64,000 nt of DNA, taken from Bacteroidia bacterium (GTDB lineage: Bacteria > Bacteroidota > Bacteroidia > J057). The notes beneath the pieces were generated by a model. That model was not told where the DNA came from and did not search any database. It was given only the letters and a program-made list of their open reading frames with translations. The position numbers and the translations under genes are program-made. The stretch covers positions 868,001 through 932,000 of the forward strand of contig JAWKNO010000001.1 of the NCBI GenBank assembly GCA_041391665.1, in the 5' to 3' direction. The first letter of the stretch is position 1. Every line of letters starts with the position of its first letter. Below, one piece after another: positions 1-7,693 of the stretch.

Positions 1-147
1 AGAAACTGGTGCTCCGGGTGTCTGTTCAATCGTAGCAAATTCCCACATAAACCCCATATGAGGGACAAGCCTGTCCACAAACTGAGCATGTAACTTCGCA
101 GTCCCTAAACCAAAAGTGATACTCAAAAAAACCAGTATTTTACGCAT
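1..147 (-). CDS. Secreted protein, N-terminal part only (runs off the window)
   Basis: An open frame reads leftwards from an ATG at 147 and leaves the window at base 1 with 49 codons and no stop. The first 21 residues are a clear signal peptide: MRK, then a hydrophobic stretch (ILVFLSITFGLG), then a cleavage region ending HAQ, which is typical of Bacteroidota exported proteins. The mature part begins FVDRLVPHMGF and is too short to place in a family. The 143-base gap to the divergent DUF3822 gene would hold both promoters. The export signal is visible; function is unknown. Confidence 0.6.
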   Translation of the reverse strand, partial: MRKILVFLSITFGLGTAKLHAQFVDRLVPHMGFMWEFATIEQTPGAPVS

Positions 148-290
148 ATTATCAATCTGTTATTTGGTAAAAGCAAAAAATGAAAGTAGACTTTTTTCCT
201 ATTACTTTAAAACGAATTTACATGGGTTTGTGTTCATCTTTGGGCGATACTATTAAAAATACGTAATTTGTCGCAGGCTGAAAAGACCCA

Positions 291-1199
291 ATGAGCATCA
301 TCCGCTTTTGGATGAATATTCGTGAGAAAATCACCCCGAACCGGGACTTTATGAATCGTACACCGTTTGAACAAATTACCCATATTCCGCAGGATATCAG
401 GGATTCGCTCATAGCCACCTGTCATCTTGTGGTTTTTGTCCAGACGTCCCGTATCTATTACCTGCTGCTTTCGCCTTCAGGGGAAGTTGTGCTGTGTCGC
501 GAGTGTATCAATTCCGACGGGTTTTCCCAGGAAATGTTTCTCCGGTTTGTGCTTGAAAAGGATAAATTATTGTCCGAGCCATTTCTCAACTGCCGGATTT
601 ATATATCCTCTCCTTTATTCACCTTTGTTCCTGATAAGTGGTGGGATGCAGGGAAAAAAGGATTGCTTGCCCGTGCGACTCTCAGCGACCAGCTCGAAGA
701 TGGGGAAATCATCACCTGTGAAAGCAAAACCCTTCGCGCCAGTCTGTTATATTCACTCAGACCCGGGATTCCTCATTTGCTTGACAGATATATCCGGCAT
801 TATTCTCTCAGCCATATCGGGCTTCTGATGGCAGAGACTACGATTCAGGCATGCGCTGACCATGCGATGATTTCTGTATTGGTGATGGATGATTATGTGC
901 TGATTTCTGCTGTAAAGAAAAAACAGTTATTGTTGTGTAATAGTTACCAATACAGGTCTGCTTCAGATATGGTTTATTTTATCCAGACAGTAAAGGAAGT
1001 CACCGGGCTTATGCAAAGTAATATCCCTGTATGTATAATGGGAGAACTGGGCGAAAAAATTACCAGAGAAGGCGGTATTTGGGAATATCTCACGGATATA
1101 AATATTCCCGGCCCGGAGTCGCCATTTTTTGTCTCAGAAACTGCCGGTACTCAGTGGTGGAAGTTTTCATTTCTGGCAAATATTGACGGAATGTTATGA
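291..1199 (+). CDS. DUF3822 family protein
   Basis: A 302-residue soluble protein without signal peptide or membrane segment. Its length and its position directly upstream of rsmD and coaD match the Bacteroidota family DUF3822, whose biochemical role is not established; an actin/FtsA-like ATPase fold has been suggested for the family, but I cannot confirm that from the residues. The stop overlaps the rsmD start (ATGA at 1196-1199), so the two are very likely translationally coupled. In-frame ATGs at 312 and 351 are possible alternative starts. The family call rests partly on gene order, so it is moderately sure. Confidence 0.7.
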   Translation: MSIIRFWMNIREKITPNRDFMNRTPFEQITHIPQDIRDSLIATCHLVVFVQTSRIYYLLLSPSGEVVLCRECINSDGFSQEMFLRFVLEKDKLLSEPFLNCRIYISSPLFTFVPDKWWDAGKKGLLARATLSDQLEDGEIITCESKTLRASLLYSLRPGIPHLLDRYIRHYSLSHIGLLMAETTIQACADHAMISVLVMDDYVLISAVKKKQLLLCNSYQYRSASDMVYFIQTVKEVTGLMQSNIPVCIMGELGEKITREGGIWEYLTDINIPGPESPFFVSETAGTQWWKFSFLANIDGML

Positions 1200-1738
1200 G
1201 AATTATCGGGGGGAAATATGGCGGAAGGAATATCCGCGTGCCTAAAGGATTGCCAGTCAGACCTACCACTGACCGCACAAAAGAAGCATTATTTAATATC
1301 CTCAATAACGAACTGGAATGGCCTGAAATAAAGGTATTGGATCTGTTTGCCGGAACAGGGAATATTTCCCTGGAATGCCTTAGCCGCGGTGCTGCACATG
1401 TCACCAGTGTGGACCAGCATGCCAAATGTATCGCAGCTATTCAGGCATCGTTTTCAGAACTTTCCATCACCAACGCCCAGGCCATACGGGCCAATGTCTG
1501 GCAGTTTGTCAAACAACCTGCCGCCGATCCTTACGGACTCATTTTTATGGATCCGCCCTACGATATGCCCCGGCAGGGAGAATTGGTTGCGCAGCTTATG
1601 GAAAATAACTGGTTGGCAATAGACGGACTTCTGGTGGTCGAACACACTTCACATACCCAATTTTCTGCCCTTGCCGGATTTGACTTTTCCCGCGTTTATG
1701 GAAGCTCAACCCTTAGTTTTTTTCGCCATTCCCGATAA
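1196..1738 (+). CDS. rsmD: 16S rRNA (guanine-N2)-methyltransferase RsmD
   Basis: A 180-residue SAM-dependent Rossmann methyltransferase that methylates G966 (E. coli numbering) of 16S rRNA in the small ribosomal subunit. Visible signatures are the N-terminal RPTTDRTKEALF (residues 22-33), the SAM-binding glycine loop DLFAGTGNISLE (49-60), and the catalytic DPPY (119-122) that marks exocyclic-amine methyltransferases. Length is normal for RsmD. It overlaps the DUF3822 gene by four bases and lies 36 bases before coaD, so the three probably form one operon. Confident identification. Confidence 0.95.
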   Translation: MRIIGGKYGGRNIRVPKGLPVRPTTDRTKEALFNILNNELEWPEIKVLDLFAGTGNISLECLSRGAAHVTSVDQHAKCIAAIQASFSELSITNAQAIRANVWQFVKQPAADPYGLIFMDPPYDMPRQGELVAQLMENNWLAIDGLLVVEHTSHTQFSALAGFDFSRVYGSSTLSFFRHSR

Positions 1739-1774
1739 ATCAGTATCTTAATACAAGTCTCACTACCCACCAGT

Positions 1775-2251
1775 ATGAAAAAAGCAATCTTTCCAGGCTC
1801 ATTTGACCCTATCACGATCGGCCATGTAGAAATAATCAGGCGTGGTTGTGCCATTTTTGATGAGGTAATTGTTGCTATTGGAGTTAATAGCCATAAAAAA
1901 TACCTGTTTAGCCTGGAAGACCGGATGAAAATGCTGGAAGCCTGCTTTGCGGATTCTGACCAGATTATCGTGACATCCTACGAAGGGTTGACGGTAGATT
2001 TTGCAAGAGAGCAGGGCGCAAAATTTATCCTGAGAGGATTGCGGTCCCCTCAGGATTTGAGTTATGAGCAGCCGATCGAGCTGATCAACAAACATATGGC
2101 TCCGGAGATAGAAAATGTACATCTCCTTAGCAGTCCCGACACTGCGATGATTTCCTCGACGATTGTGCGCGAGGTGATCAAATACAAAGGCCATATCGAC
2201 GGACTATTGCCGCCGGAAATAGTACCTTTTGTGAGGGAATTGATGTATTAA
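1775..2251 (+). CDS. coaD: Phosphopantetheine adenylyltransferase CoaD
   Basis: A 158-residue enzyme for the penultimate step of coenzyme A synthesis, the transfer of AMP from ATP to 4'-phosphopantetheine giving dephospho-CoA. The nucleotidyltransferase signature is complete: FPGSFDPITIGH near the N terminus (TIGH is the T/HxGH motif, residues 14-17) and the C-terminal ISSTIVRE segment. Length fits the bacterial hexameric enzyme. It is third in the DUF3822-rsmD-coaD row, an order common in bacteria, and ends nine bases before the convergent aspS. Confidence 0.96.
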   Translation: MKKAIFPGSFDPITIGHVEIIRRGCAIFDEVIVAIGVNSHKKYLFSLEDRMKMLEACFADSDQIIVTSYEGLTVDFAREQGAKFILRGLRSPQDLSYEQPIELINKHMAPEIENVHLLSSPDTAMISSTIVREVIKYKGHIDGLLPPEIVPFVRELMY

Positions 2252-2260
2252 GCCGGAATA

Positions 2261-4030
2261 TTACAAATCCAGCTTAATACCCAGATCCTTCATAGCATTT
2301 GCGGGAATTTCTGCGGGAGCATCCATCATCAGGTCGCGGCCTCCGGCCGTTTTGGGGAAGGCGATGACATCGCGTATGCTGGATTCTCCTGCCAGCAACA
2401 TCACAAACCGGTCAACACCAAAGGCACAACCTCCATGCGGGGGTGCTCCATATTCAAATGCCCGCAGCATAAAGCCAAACTTCGCGTCTTTTTCTGCTTC
2501 GGTCAGCCCCAGAATGTCGAATATTTTGTCCTGTACATCTTTGCGGTGAACCCTGATACTTCCACTCACAATTTCGTTGCCGTTCATCACCATATCGTAA
2601 CTCTGCGCCACAACCCGCTCAGGATCGCTGTACAGATATTCCAGGTCATGCTCTCTTGGCATACAGAATGGGTGGTGGGCAAATGTGAGTTCCCCGGTTT
2701 CTTCGTCTTTCTCAAACAGCGGAAAATCCACTACCCAGAATACTGACCAGGCTTTGGGGTCAATCCATCCCTCTTCTTTGCCCAGGAGCAAACGAAGGTC
2801 ACCGAGAATCTTGCGGGTTTTGTTTTTCAGTTTGTCTGCTACGAGTAGCAGCATATCACCCGGTTGAGCACCTGCAAATTCGCAGATACGCTGAAGATGT
2901 TCGGGAGAATAAAACTTGTCAATGGAAGACTTGAAAGTACCGTCTTCATTGTATTTGATATAGACCAGCCCGGAAGCGCCACGGTGGGGTTCTTTTACAA
3001 AATCGGTCAGGCGGTCGGTTTGTTTACGGGTATAGTGCGCGCAGCCTTTGGCGTTTACTGCTGCGATAAGGCCATCGGATTCCAGCAGGCTGTTAAACAT
3101 GCTGAATTCGGTACCACCCATCACCTCATTGAGTTCGATGATTTTGCAGTCAAAACGGAGATCCGGCTTATCCGAACCGTAGTAGCGGATGGCATCTTTA
3201 TAAGTAAGCCAAAGGAATGGCGGCAAATCGACATCCAGCACCCTTTTGAACACATGTTTGGCCATGCCTTCAAACATATCGAGTACGTCTTTTTGCTGTA
3301 CAAAAGACATTTCGCAGTCTATCTGTGTGAACTCAGGCTGGCGGTCGCCGCGGAAGTCTTCATCGCGGAAACATTTTACAATCTGATAATAGCGGTCCAT
3401 GCCCGCTACCATGAGCAATTGTTTCAGAATCTGCGGAGACTGAGGCAGGGCGTAGAAAGAGCCTTTGGACAAGCGGGAAGGCACGACAAAGTCGCGGGCC
3501 CCTTCCGGCGTAGATTTAATAAGAAAAGGCGTTTCTATTTCGACAAAAAAGTTTTCATCCAGGTATTCGCGTACGGCCTTCATGGCTTTGGCACGCAGAA
3601 TGAGGTTGTCGCGCATTTTGGGGCGACGGATATCGAGGTAGCGGTATTCCATGCGGAGTTCTTCCCCGCCATCTGTATCATTTTCGATTTTGAAGGGCGG
3701 AAGTTTGGATTCGCTGATTACCTCAATGAGGGAAGGCGTAAGTTCTACCTCCCCTGTGGGTATTTTGGTATTTTTGCTTTCCCGCTCATCTACCTTTCCG
3801 GTAACCCTTACGACAAACTCGCGACCCAGTTTGCGGGCCTGCTCATAGATTTCAGGGAGTTGGTCAGATTTTATGGAGATCTGCGTGATGCCGTAGCGGT
3901 CGCGGAGATCTATAAAGAGGATATAACCAAGATCACGTGATTTGTGAACCCATCCGGAGAGCGTAACTTCCTGCCCGACGTGCTCCATTCTCAATTCACC
4001 ACAACTATGCGTTCTGAGTGTTGTCTTCAT
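2261..4030 (-). CDS. aspS: Aspartyl-tRNA synthetase
   Basis: A 589-residue class IIb synthetase that charges tRNA-Asp. An N-terminal OB-fold anticodon-binding domain (about residues 1-105, containing the segment LSGWVHKSRDLG) precedes the class II catalytic core. Motif 2 is FRDEDFRGDR followed by QPEFTQID (from residue 221) and motif 3 is GGCAFGVDRF near the C terminus. An insertion of about 120 residues in the core (GAD domain) is consistent with the bacterial type. Whether it is discriminating or also charges tRNA-Asn cannot be told here. A TAnnTTTG box lies upstream at 4056-4063. Confidence 0.97.
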   Translation of the reverse strand: MKTTLRTHSCGELRMEHVGQEVTLSGWVHKSRDLGYILFIDLRDRYGITQISIKSDQLPEIYEQARKLGREFVVRVTGKVDERESKNTKIPTGEVELTPSLIEVISESKLPPFKIENDTDGGEELRMEYRYLDIRRPKMRDNLILRAKAMKAVREYLDENFFVEIETPFLIKSTPEGARDFVVPSRLSKGSFYALPQSPQILKQLLMVAGMDRYYQIVKCFRDEDFRGDRQPEFTQIDCEMSFVQQKDVLDMFEGMAKHVFKRVLDVDLPPFLWLTYKDAIRYYGSDKPDLRFDCKIIELNEVMGGTEFSMFNSLLESDGLIAAVNAKGCAHYTRKQTDRLTDFVKEPHRGASGLVYIKYNEDGTFKSSIDKFYSPEHLQRICEFAGAQPGDMLLLVADKLKNKTRKILGDLRLLLGKEEGWIDPKAWSVFWVVDFPLFEKDEETGELTFAHHPFCMPREHDLEYLYSDPERVVAQSYDMVMNGNEIVSGSIRVHRKDVQDKIFDILGLTEAEKDAKFGFMLRAFEYGAPPHGGCAFGVDRFVMLLAGESSIRDVIAFPKTAGGRDLMMDAPAEIPANAMKDLGIKLDL

Positions 4031-4055
4031 ATTCGGATTACATTTTAACTGACTG

Positions 4056-4063
4056 CAAAACTA
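4056..4063 (-). promoter_or_regulatory. Predicted -7 box of the aspS promoter
   Basis: Read on the minus strand this is TAGTTTTG, an exact match to the Bacteroidota -7 consensus TAnnTTTG, ending 26 bases before the aspS ATG. No convincing TTG -33 element was found at the expected spacing, so the call is tentative. Confidence 0.4.
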
Positions 4064-4130
4064 GGAGATTAACCCGGAGAATGGGAACTTTTTGGAGGAA
4101 AAAGTCAGAAATATTGTGAAAAAATCGTAT

Positions 4131-4138
4131 TATCTTTA
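4131..4138 (+). promoter_or_regulatory. Predicted -7 box upstream of the Uma2-type gene
   Basis: TATCTTTA, one base from the TAnnTTTG consensus and followed by AC, 19 bases before the ATG at 4158. The same TATCTTTA octamer stands before the genes at 25913 and 47304, which supports it as a lineage-typical promoter box. Confidence 0.4.
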
Positions 4139-4157
4139 ACGGATCAAATCAGAGTGT

Positions 4158-4688
4158 ATGTCCAATCATATTTCATTTGGCGATTTGCCACATTATACGG
4201 TGGATGATTATAAAAAATGGGAAGGTAACTGGGAATTGATTCACGGTATCCCATATGCAATGTCGCCAGCGCCCCGGCGAAGCCATCAGAAAATAAGTGT
4301 AGCAATTTCTTCAGTATTTTATCAGAAGCTGAGCAAATGCGATAATTGTGATGTCTTTCATCCCATTGATATCCAGATCAATGAGGATACAATACTACAG
4401 CCGGATATATCAATTGTTTGTGGTGATGAAAAGTACGAGGATAATAGCCTGCCAACCCTGGTCGTGGAGATCCTCTCACCATCCACCGCCATGAAAGACC
4501 AAAACCTGAAATTTCGTCTCTACGAATCCAATGGCATTAAATATTACTGGCTGGTAGAGCCTGATCAGAAGTGGGTGGAAGTGTATGAGCTGATAGACGG
4601 AAAATATGCAAGACTGGAAGTTTCCGGCCAGGTTACTTTTGATTTGGGTGAATGCGTGTTTGACTTCGACTTCAGGGAAATTTTTTAG
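4158..4688 (+). CDS. Uma2 family (DUF820) PD-(D/E)XK nuclease-fold protein
   Basis: A 176-residue protein of the Uma2/DUF820 family, which has the restriction-endonuclease fold. Conserved landmarks are the N-terminal YTVDDYKKWE, then IHGIPYAMSPAP, the core LQPDISIV with the metal-binding Asp, LVVEILSPSTAMKD with the catalytic Glu, and YWLVEPDQKWVEVY. Family members are abundant in cyanobacteria and Bacteroidota and often travel with mobile DNA; their biological role is unresolved. It stands alone between aspS (divergent) and a small convergent gene whose stop overlaps it by four bases. Confidence 0.85.
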   Translation: MSNHISFGDLPHYTVDDYKKWEGNWELIHGIPYAMSPAPRRSHQKISVAISSVFYQKLSKCDNCDVFHPIDIQINEDTILQPDISIVCGDEKYEDNSLPTLVVEILSPSTAMKDQNLKFRLYESNGIKYYWLVEPDQKWVEVYELIDGKYARLEVSGQVTFDLGECVFDFDFREIF

Positions 4689-5050
4689 ATGTCATCTTTT
4701 TCTTCCAGCTCATATTCTGCAAAAACCACCTCTTTTCCCTTGTAGGTGATGGAAAATCCCACTGAGCGCTCTTCTACATACACTTTCGGTTCGTATTCCG
4801 TGTCAATGGTCGCGTATTCGGTAACCACTTCCTTATTTATTTTTTGTTCCAGCTGGTAGATGCTGTTGAGAAAATCTTCCAGAACTTCCGCATTGGAGAC
4901 CAGTTTTTGGAGCACTTCCGGAGACATCTGCATGCCCAGATCATTGATCATCATGCGCGCATCCCCATGGTTGTAATGGCGGGAACGGCCCCTTTCAAAG
5001 CGGGGAATGATACTTTTTGAGAGGCGGGTAAGTCGTTTAAAATCAGACAT
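4685..5050 (-). CDS. Hypothetical small acidic protein
   Basis: A 121-residue protein I do not recognise. The N-terminal third is basic (KRLTRLSKSIIPRFERGRSR), the middle looks helical (LQKLVSNAEVLEDFLNSIYQLEQKI), and the end looks like a short beta-rich domain (KVYVEERSVGFSITYKGK) closing with an acidic tail. No signal peptide, membrane segment or cysteines. Its stop overlaps the stop of the convergent Uma2-type gene by four bases. Confidence 0.65.
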   Translation of the reverse strand: MSDFKRLTRLSKSIIPRFERGRSRHYNHGDARMMINDLGMQMSPEVLQKLVSNAEVLEDFLNSIYQLEQKINKEVVTEYATIDTEYEPKVYVEERSVGFSITYKGKEVVFAEYELEEKDDI

Positions 5051-5123
5051 AGCTATATTTTTTTACTGCCAGGTTAATATTACGAAAATCCTGTGTGAAA
5101 GATAGATTCCCGACGGATAACAA

Positions 5124-5154
5124 TTGCCCCTGAAAGCATAATTCAGTACATTTG
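5124..5154 (+). promoter_or_regulatory. Predicted Bacteroidota-type promoter of the DUF4920 lipoprotein gene
   Basis: A TTG (5124-5126) lies 20 bases upstream of TACATTTG (5147-5154), an exact TAnnTTTG -7 box at the spacing expected for the primary sigma factor of Bacteroidota. The start codon at 5188 is 33 bases further on. This is the best-formed promoter in the window. Confidence 0.6.
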
Positions 5155-5187
5155 TGGTCTTGATTTCCAATAAATAAATACAAAAAC

Positions 5188-5742
5188 ATGAAAAAGACTT
5201 TATTTCTTATGCTGGCTGCTGCCTTATTTATTTTTGCCTGCAGCGAATCAGCTGATAATCACCACGACGAATCCGCAGCGGAAAATTCAGAAACCACCGC
5301 AGAGAAAATGGTTTACCCTGCTGACAGTGTTTCTCCCGATGGGATGATTTCTTTTCACGGACTTCGAATCTCAGAAGAAGGCGCACTTCCCATTGTAAAA
5401 GTAAGCGAAATCATGCCTGCGGGCAGCGCCGACCAAATGGTCAAACTGGAGGGTACGATCGATGCATGTTGTCAGGCAAAAGGTTGCTGGATGACTGTGA
5501 AACTCCCCAACGAAGAATCTATGCGCGTTACCTTCCGGGATTACGGCTTTTTTGTACCTAAAGATGCGGCCGGTAAAACAGCCGTATTTGAAGGACGTAT
5601 TGCTTATGATACCACATCCGTAGAAACCCTTCGTCACTATGCCGTAGATGGCGGAATGACCGAAGAAGCTGCCGCAGAAAAATATACAGAGCCTAAAGTG
5701 GAACTTTCATTCGAAGCCACAGGCGTAATGATCAAAGGATAA
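5188..5742 (+). CDS. DUF4920 domain lipoprotein
   Basis: A 184-residue exported lipoprotein. The signal peptide ends in a lipobox-like FIFAC with Cys18 as the lipidation site, followed by a polar acidic linker to about residue 50. The globular part carries the DUF4920 hallmark CCQAKGCWM (residues 94-102) within an OB-like beta domain; the cysteines suggest metal or disulfide chemistry, but no activity is established for the family. The ALDH gene follows after six bases, so the two are probably co-transcribed from the promoter at 5124-5154. Confidence 0.85.
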   Translation: MKKTLFLMLAAALFIFACSESADNHHDESAAENSETTAEKMVYPADSVSPDGMISFHGLRISEEGALPIVKVSEIMPAGSADQMVKLEGTIDACCQAKGCWMTVKLPNEESMRVTFRDYGFFVPKDAAGKTAVFEGRIAYDTTSVETLRHYAVDGGMTEEAAAEKYTEPKVELSFEATGVMIKG

Positions 5743-5748
5743 AAATAA

Positions 5749-7308
5749 ATGAAAACCCAAACGAGAACAGAACTACAGGAACTCCTTGCTACCCTGGGAA
5801 TTAGTGAAAAAGGACCCGTAACACATACCGGGACTGTGCCCGTATTTGCCTACGGTGGCAATTTTCATCCCATTTATTCCGCTGCAAATGGCGAATTGCT
5901 GGCAAATGTCAGCTATGCGGATGCCGAACAATACGAGCAGGTCATGGAGACTGCGCAGGAGGCCTTCAAAATCTGGCGGGAAATGCCTGCCCCTCAGCGC
6001 GGAGAGATTGTGCGCCAGATCGGCGGAAAACTAAGGGAATACAAGGAGCCGCTGGGTAAACTGGTCTCGCTGGAGATGGGTAAAATCTATCAGGAAGGCC
6101 TGGGCGAAGTGCAGGAGATGATTGACATCTGCGACTTTGCCGTGGGCCTTTCACGTCAACTCTATGGTCTGACGATGCAGTCAGAGCGCAAACACCACCG
6201 GATGTACGAACAATGGCATCCGCTGGGCGTAATCGGTATCATCTCTGCCTTCAACTTTCCTGTTGCAGTCTGGGCATGGAACTCGATGATTGCTGCTGTC
6301 TGCGGAAATGTTTCTGTCTGGAAACCGAGCGAAAAAACGCCACTGACCGGCATTGCCTGTATGAATATTATCTCCGGGGTGCTGAAGGACAATAACCTGC
6401 CTGAAGGCATATTTAACCTCGTCATCGGCGACCGGGAGATAGGCCAGGCAATGGCATCCGATCACCGTATTCCGCTGATTTCAGCGACAGGTTCTACCCG
6501 CATGGGTAAAATTGTGGCTGAGACTGTCGGCAAACGTCTGGGTAAAACCCTGCTCGAACTCGGCGGCAACAACGCCATTATCATTTCTCGCCACGCCAAT
6601 CTGAAGCTGGCAATTCCGGCGATCGTATTTGGTGCGGTAGGTACTTGCGGACAACGCTGTACTTCAACCCGCCGTCTCATCATCGATGAAGAGATTTACG
6701 ATACTTTCAAGGAAAAACTCATCAACGCCTACCATTCACTCGAGTCGCGGATCGGCCACCCCCTGAGTCCCAAAACGCTGATCGGTCCCCTGATTGATAC
6801 GCAGGCGGTAGAAGGAATGATGTTGTCATTGCGCGAAATTCAAGCCGAAGGCGGGAAACTCGTTTTTGGCGGGAAGGTACTGGAGGGAGAAGGTTTTGAA
6901 ACCGGAACCTATGTAATGCCAGCCATTGTGGAGGCCGAAAACCACTACAAAACCGTACAGAAAGAAACCTTTGCGCCGATCCTCTACCTGATGAAATATT
7001 CGGGCCTGGAGGACGCTGTAGCGCAAAACAATGCCGTACCGCAGGGACTTTCCTCCGCTATTTTTACCGAAAACATGAAAGAGTCTGAGCGGTTCCTCAG
7101 CCTTATGGGTAGCGATTGCGGCATAGCCAATGTCAATATCGGAACCTCCGGCGCAGAAATCGGTGGCGCCTTCGGCGGAGAAAAGGAAACCGGGGGTGGC
7201 CGTGAATCAGGCTCCGACGCATGGCGGGCCTATATGCGGCGCCAGACCAATACCATCAACTGGTCCGACGAACTGCCGCTGGCTCAGGGGATTAAGTTTG
7301 ATATTTGA
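5749..7308 (+). CDS. ALDH7-type aldehyde dehydrogenase (L-aminoadipate-semialdehyde dehydrogenase)
   Basis: A 519-residue NAD(P)-dependent aldehyde dehydrogenase. The general base Glu270 (in LLELGGNNAI) and nucleophile Cys304 (in GTCGQRCTSTRRL) are both present, as are the cofactor-binding segments GIISAFNFPVAVWAWN and TGSTRMG. The C-terminal region with GGAFGGEKETGGGRESGSD is diagnostic of the ALDH7/antiquitin branch, which oxidises alpha-aminoadipate semialdehyde in lysine breakdown and also betaine or other aldehydes. Exact substrate is inferred only. Downstream, a transposase fragment begins directly at the stop codon. Confidence 0.92.
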   Translation: MKTQTRTELQELLATLGISEKGPVTHTGTVPVFAYGGNFHPIYSAANGELLANVSYADAEQYEQVMETAQEAFKIWREMPAPQRGEIVRQIGGKLREYKEPLGKLVSLEMGKIYQEGLGEVQEMIDICDFAVGLSRQLYGLTMQSERKHHRMYEQWHPLGVIGIISAFNFPVAVWAWNSMIAAVCGNVSVWKPSEKTPLTGIACMNIISGVLKDNNLPEGIFNLVIGDREIGQAMASDHRIPLISATGSTRMGKIVAETVGKRLGKTLLELGGNNAIIISRHANLKLAIPAIVFGAVGTCGQRCTSTRRLIIDEEIYDTFKEKLINAYHSLESRIGHPLSPKTLIGPLIDTQAVEGMMLSLREIQAEGGKLVFGGKVLEGEGFETGTYVMPAIVEAENHYKTVQKETFAPILYLMKYSGLEDAVAQNNAVPQGLSSAIFTENMKESERFLSLMGSDCGIANVNIGTSGAEIGGAFGGEKETGGGRESGSDAWRAYMRRQTNTINWSDELPLAQGIKFDI

Positions 7309-7309
7309 T

Positions 7310-7588
7310 TCCATTGTTTCCCTCAAAGCTACCCAGAGTATCGCATGGGCCGCACAGCAAATGAAAGGAATTACTTCGCGCATCATGAATACCCAAAATC
7401 AGCTTCCGGGAGGCTTTCGGTGGCAGAACGGATATGGTGGATTTTCTGTGAGCAGATGGGATGTTGAGATGATCAGGGAATATATCCGCCGGCAGCCCGA
7501 ACATCACAAATTTATGGCCTACGAAGAGGAGCTTGAGGCGCTTATGGGATGTGATAAGGCATTTCTGAAGCGGAATGTGTATCTATAA
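7310..7588 (+). pseudogene. Truncated REP-associated tyrosine (Y1) transposase, C-terminal fragment
   Basis: The frame through this stretch encodes the C-terminal third of an IS200/IS605-like REP-associated transposase: SLKATQSI, MKGITSRIMN, FRWQNGYGGFSVSRWD, then EYIRRQPEHH with the catalytic Tyr of the YxxxQ motif, then EEELEALMG. The N-terminal part with the HUH histidine pair is absent; homology starts immediately at the end of the ALDH gene, so the fragment lacks its own start and cannot be active. A perfect palindrome lies nine bases past its stop, as expected for REP sequences mobilised by these enzymes. A 5' truncation by deletion or imprecise insertion is the simplest history. Confidence 0.75.
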
Positions 7589-7596
7589 CCATATTA

Positions 7597-7634
7597 TATC
7601 AATAGCGTGGGGTTTAAACCCCACGCTATTGATA
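7597..7634. repeat. 38-bp perfect palindrome, probable REP element
   Basis: Nineteen bases are mirrored exactly around the centre between 7615 and 7616, with the GC-rich core GTGGGGTTTAAACCCCAC. It directly follows the transposase fragment. Palindromes with a GTGG-type head are the substrates of REP-associated transposases, so this is read as a REP. It could also serve as a terminator for the ALDH transcript, although no T-run follows. Confidence 0.6.
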
Positions 7635-7693
7635 ACATTAGCTTTTATTTATTATCTTCCCTCGTGTAAACCCTCAAGAATACCCATTCCATT

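Noticed and set aside
2864..3940. A 358-codon plus-strand open frame opposite aspS
   Set aside because: It is antisense to a fully conserved aspartyl-tRNA synthetase and has no recognisable domain; long shadow frames are common opposite GC-rich coding DNA.
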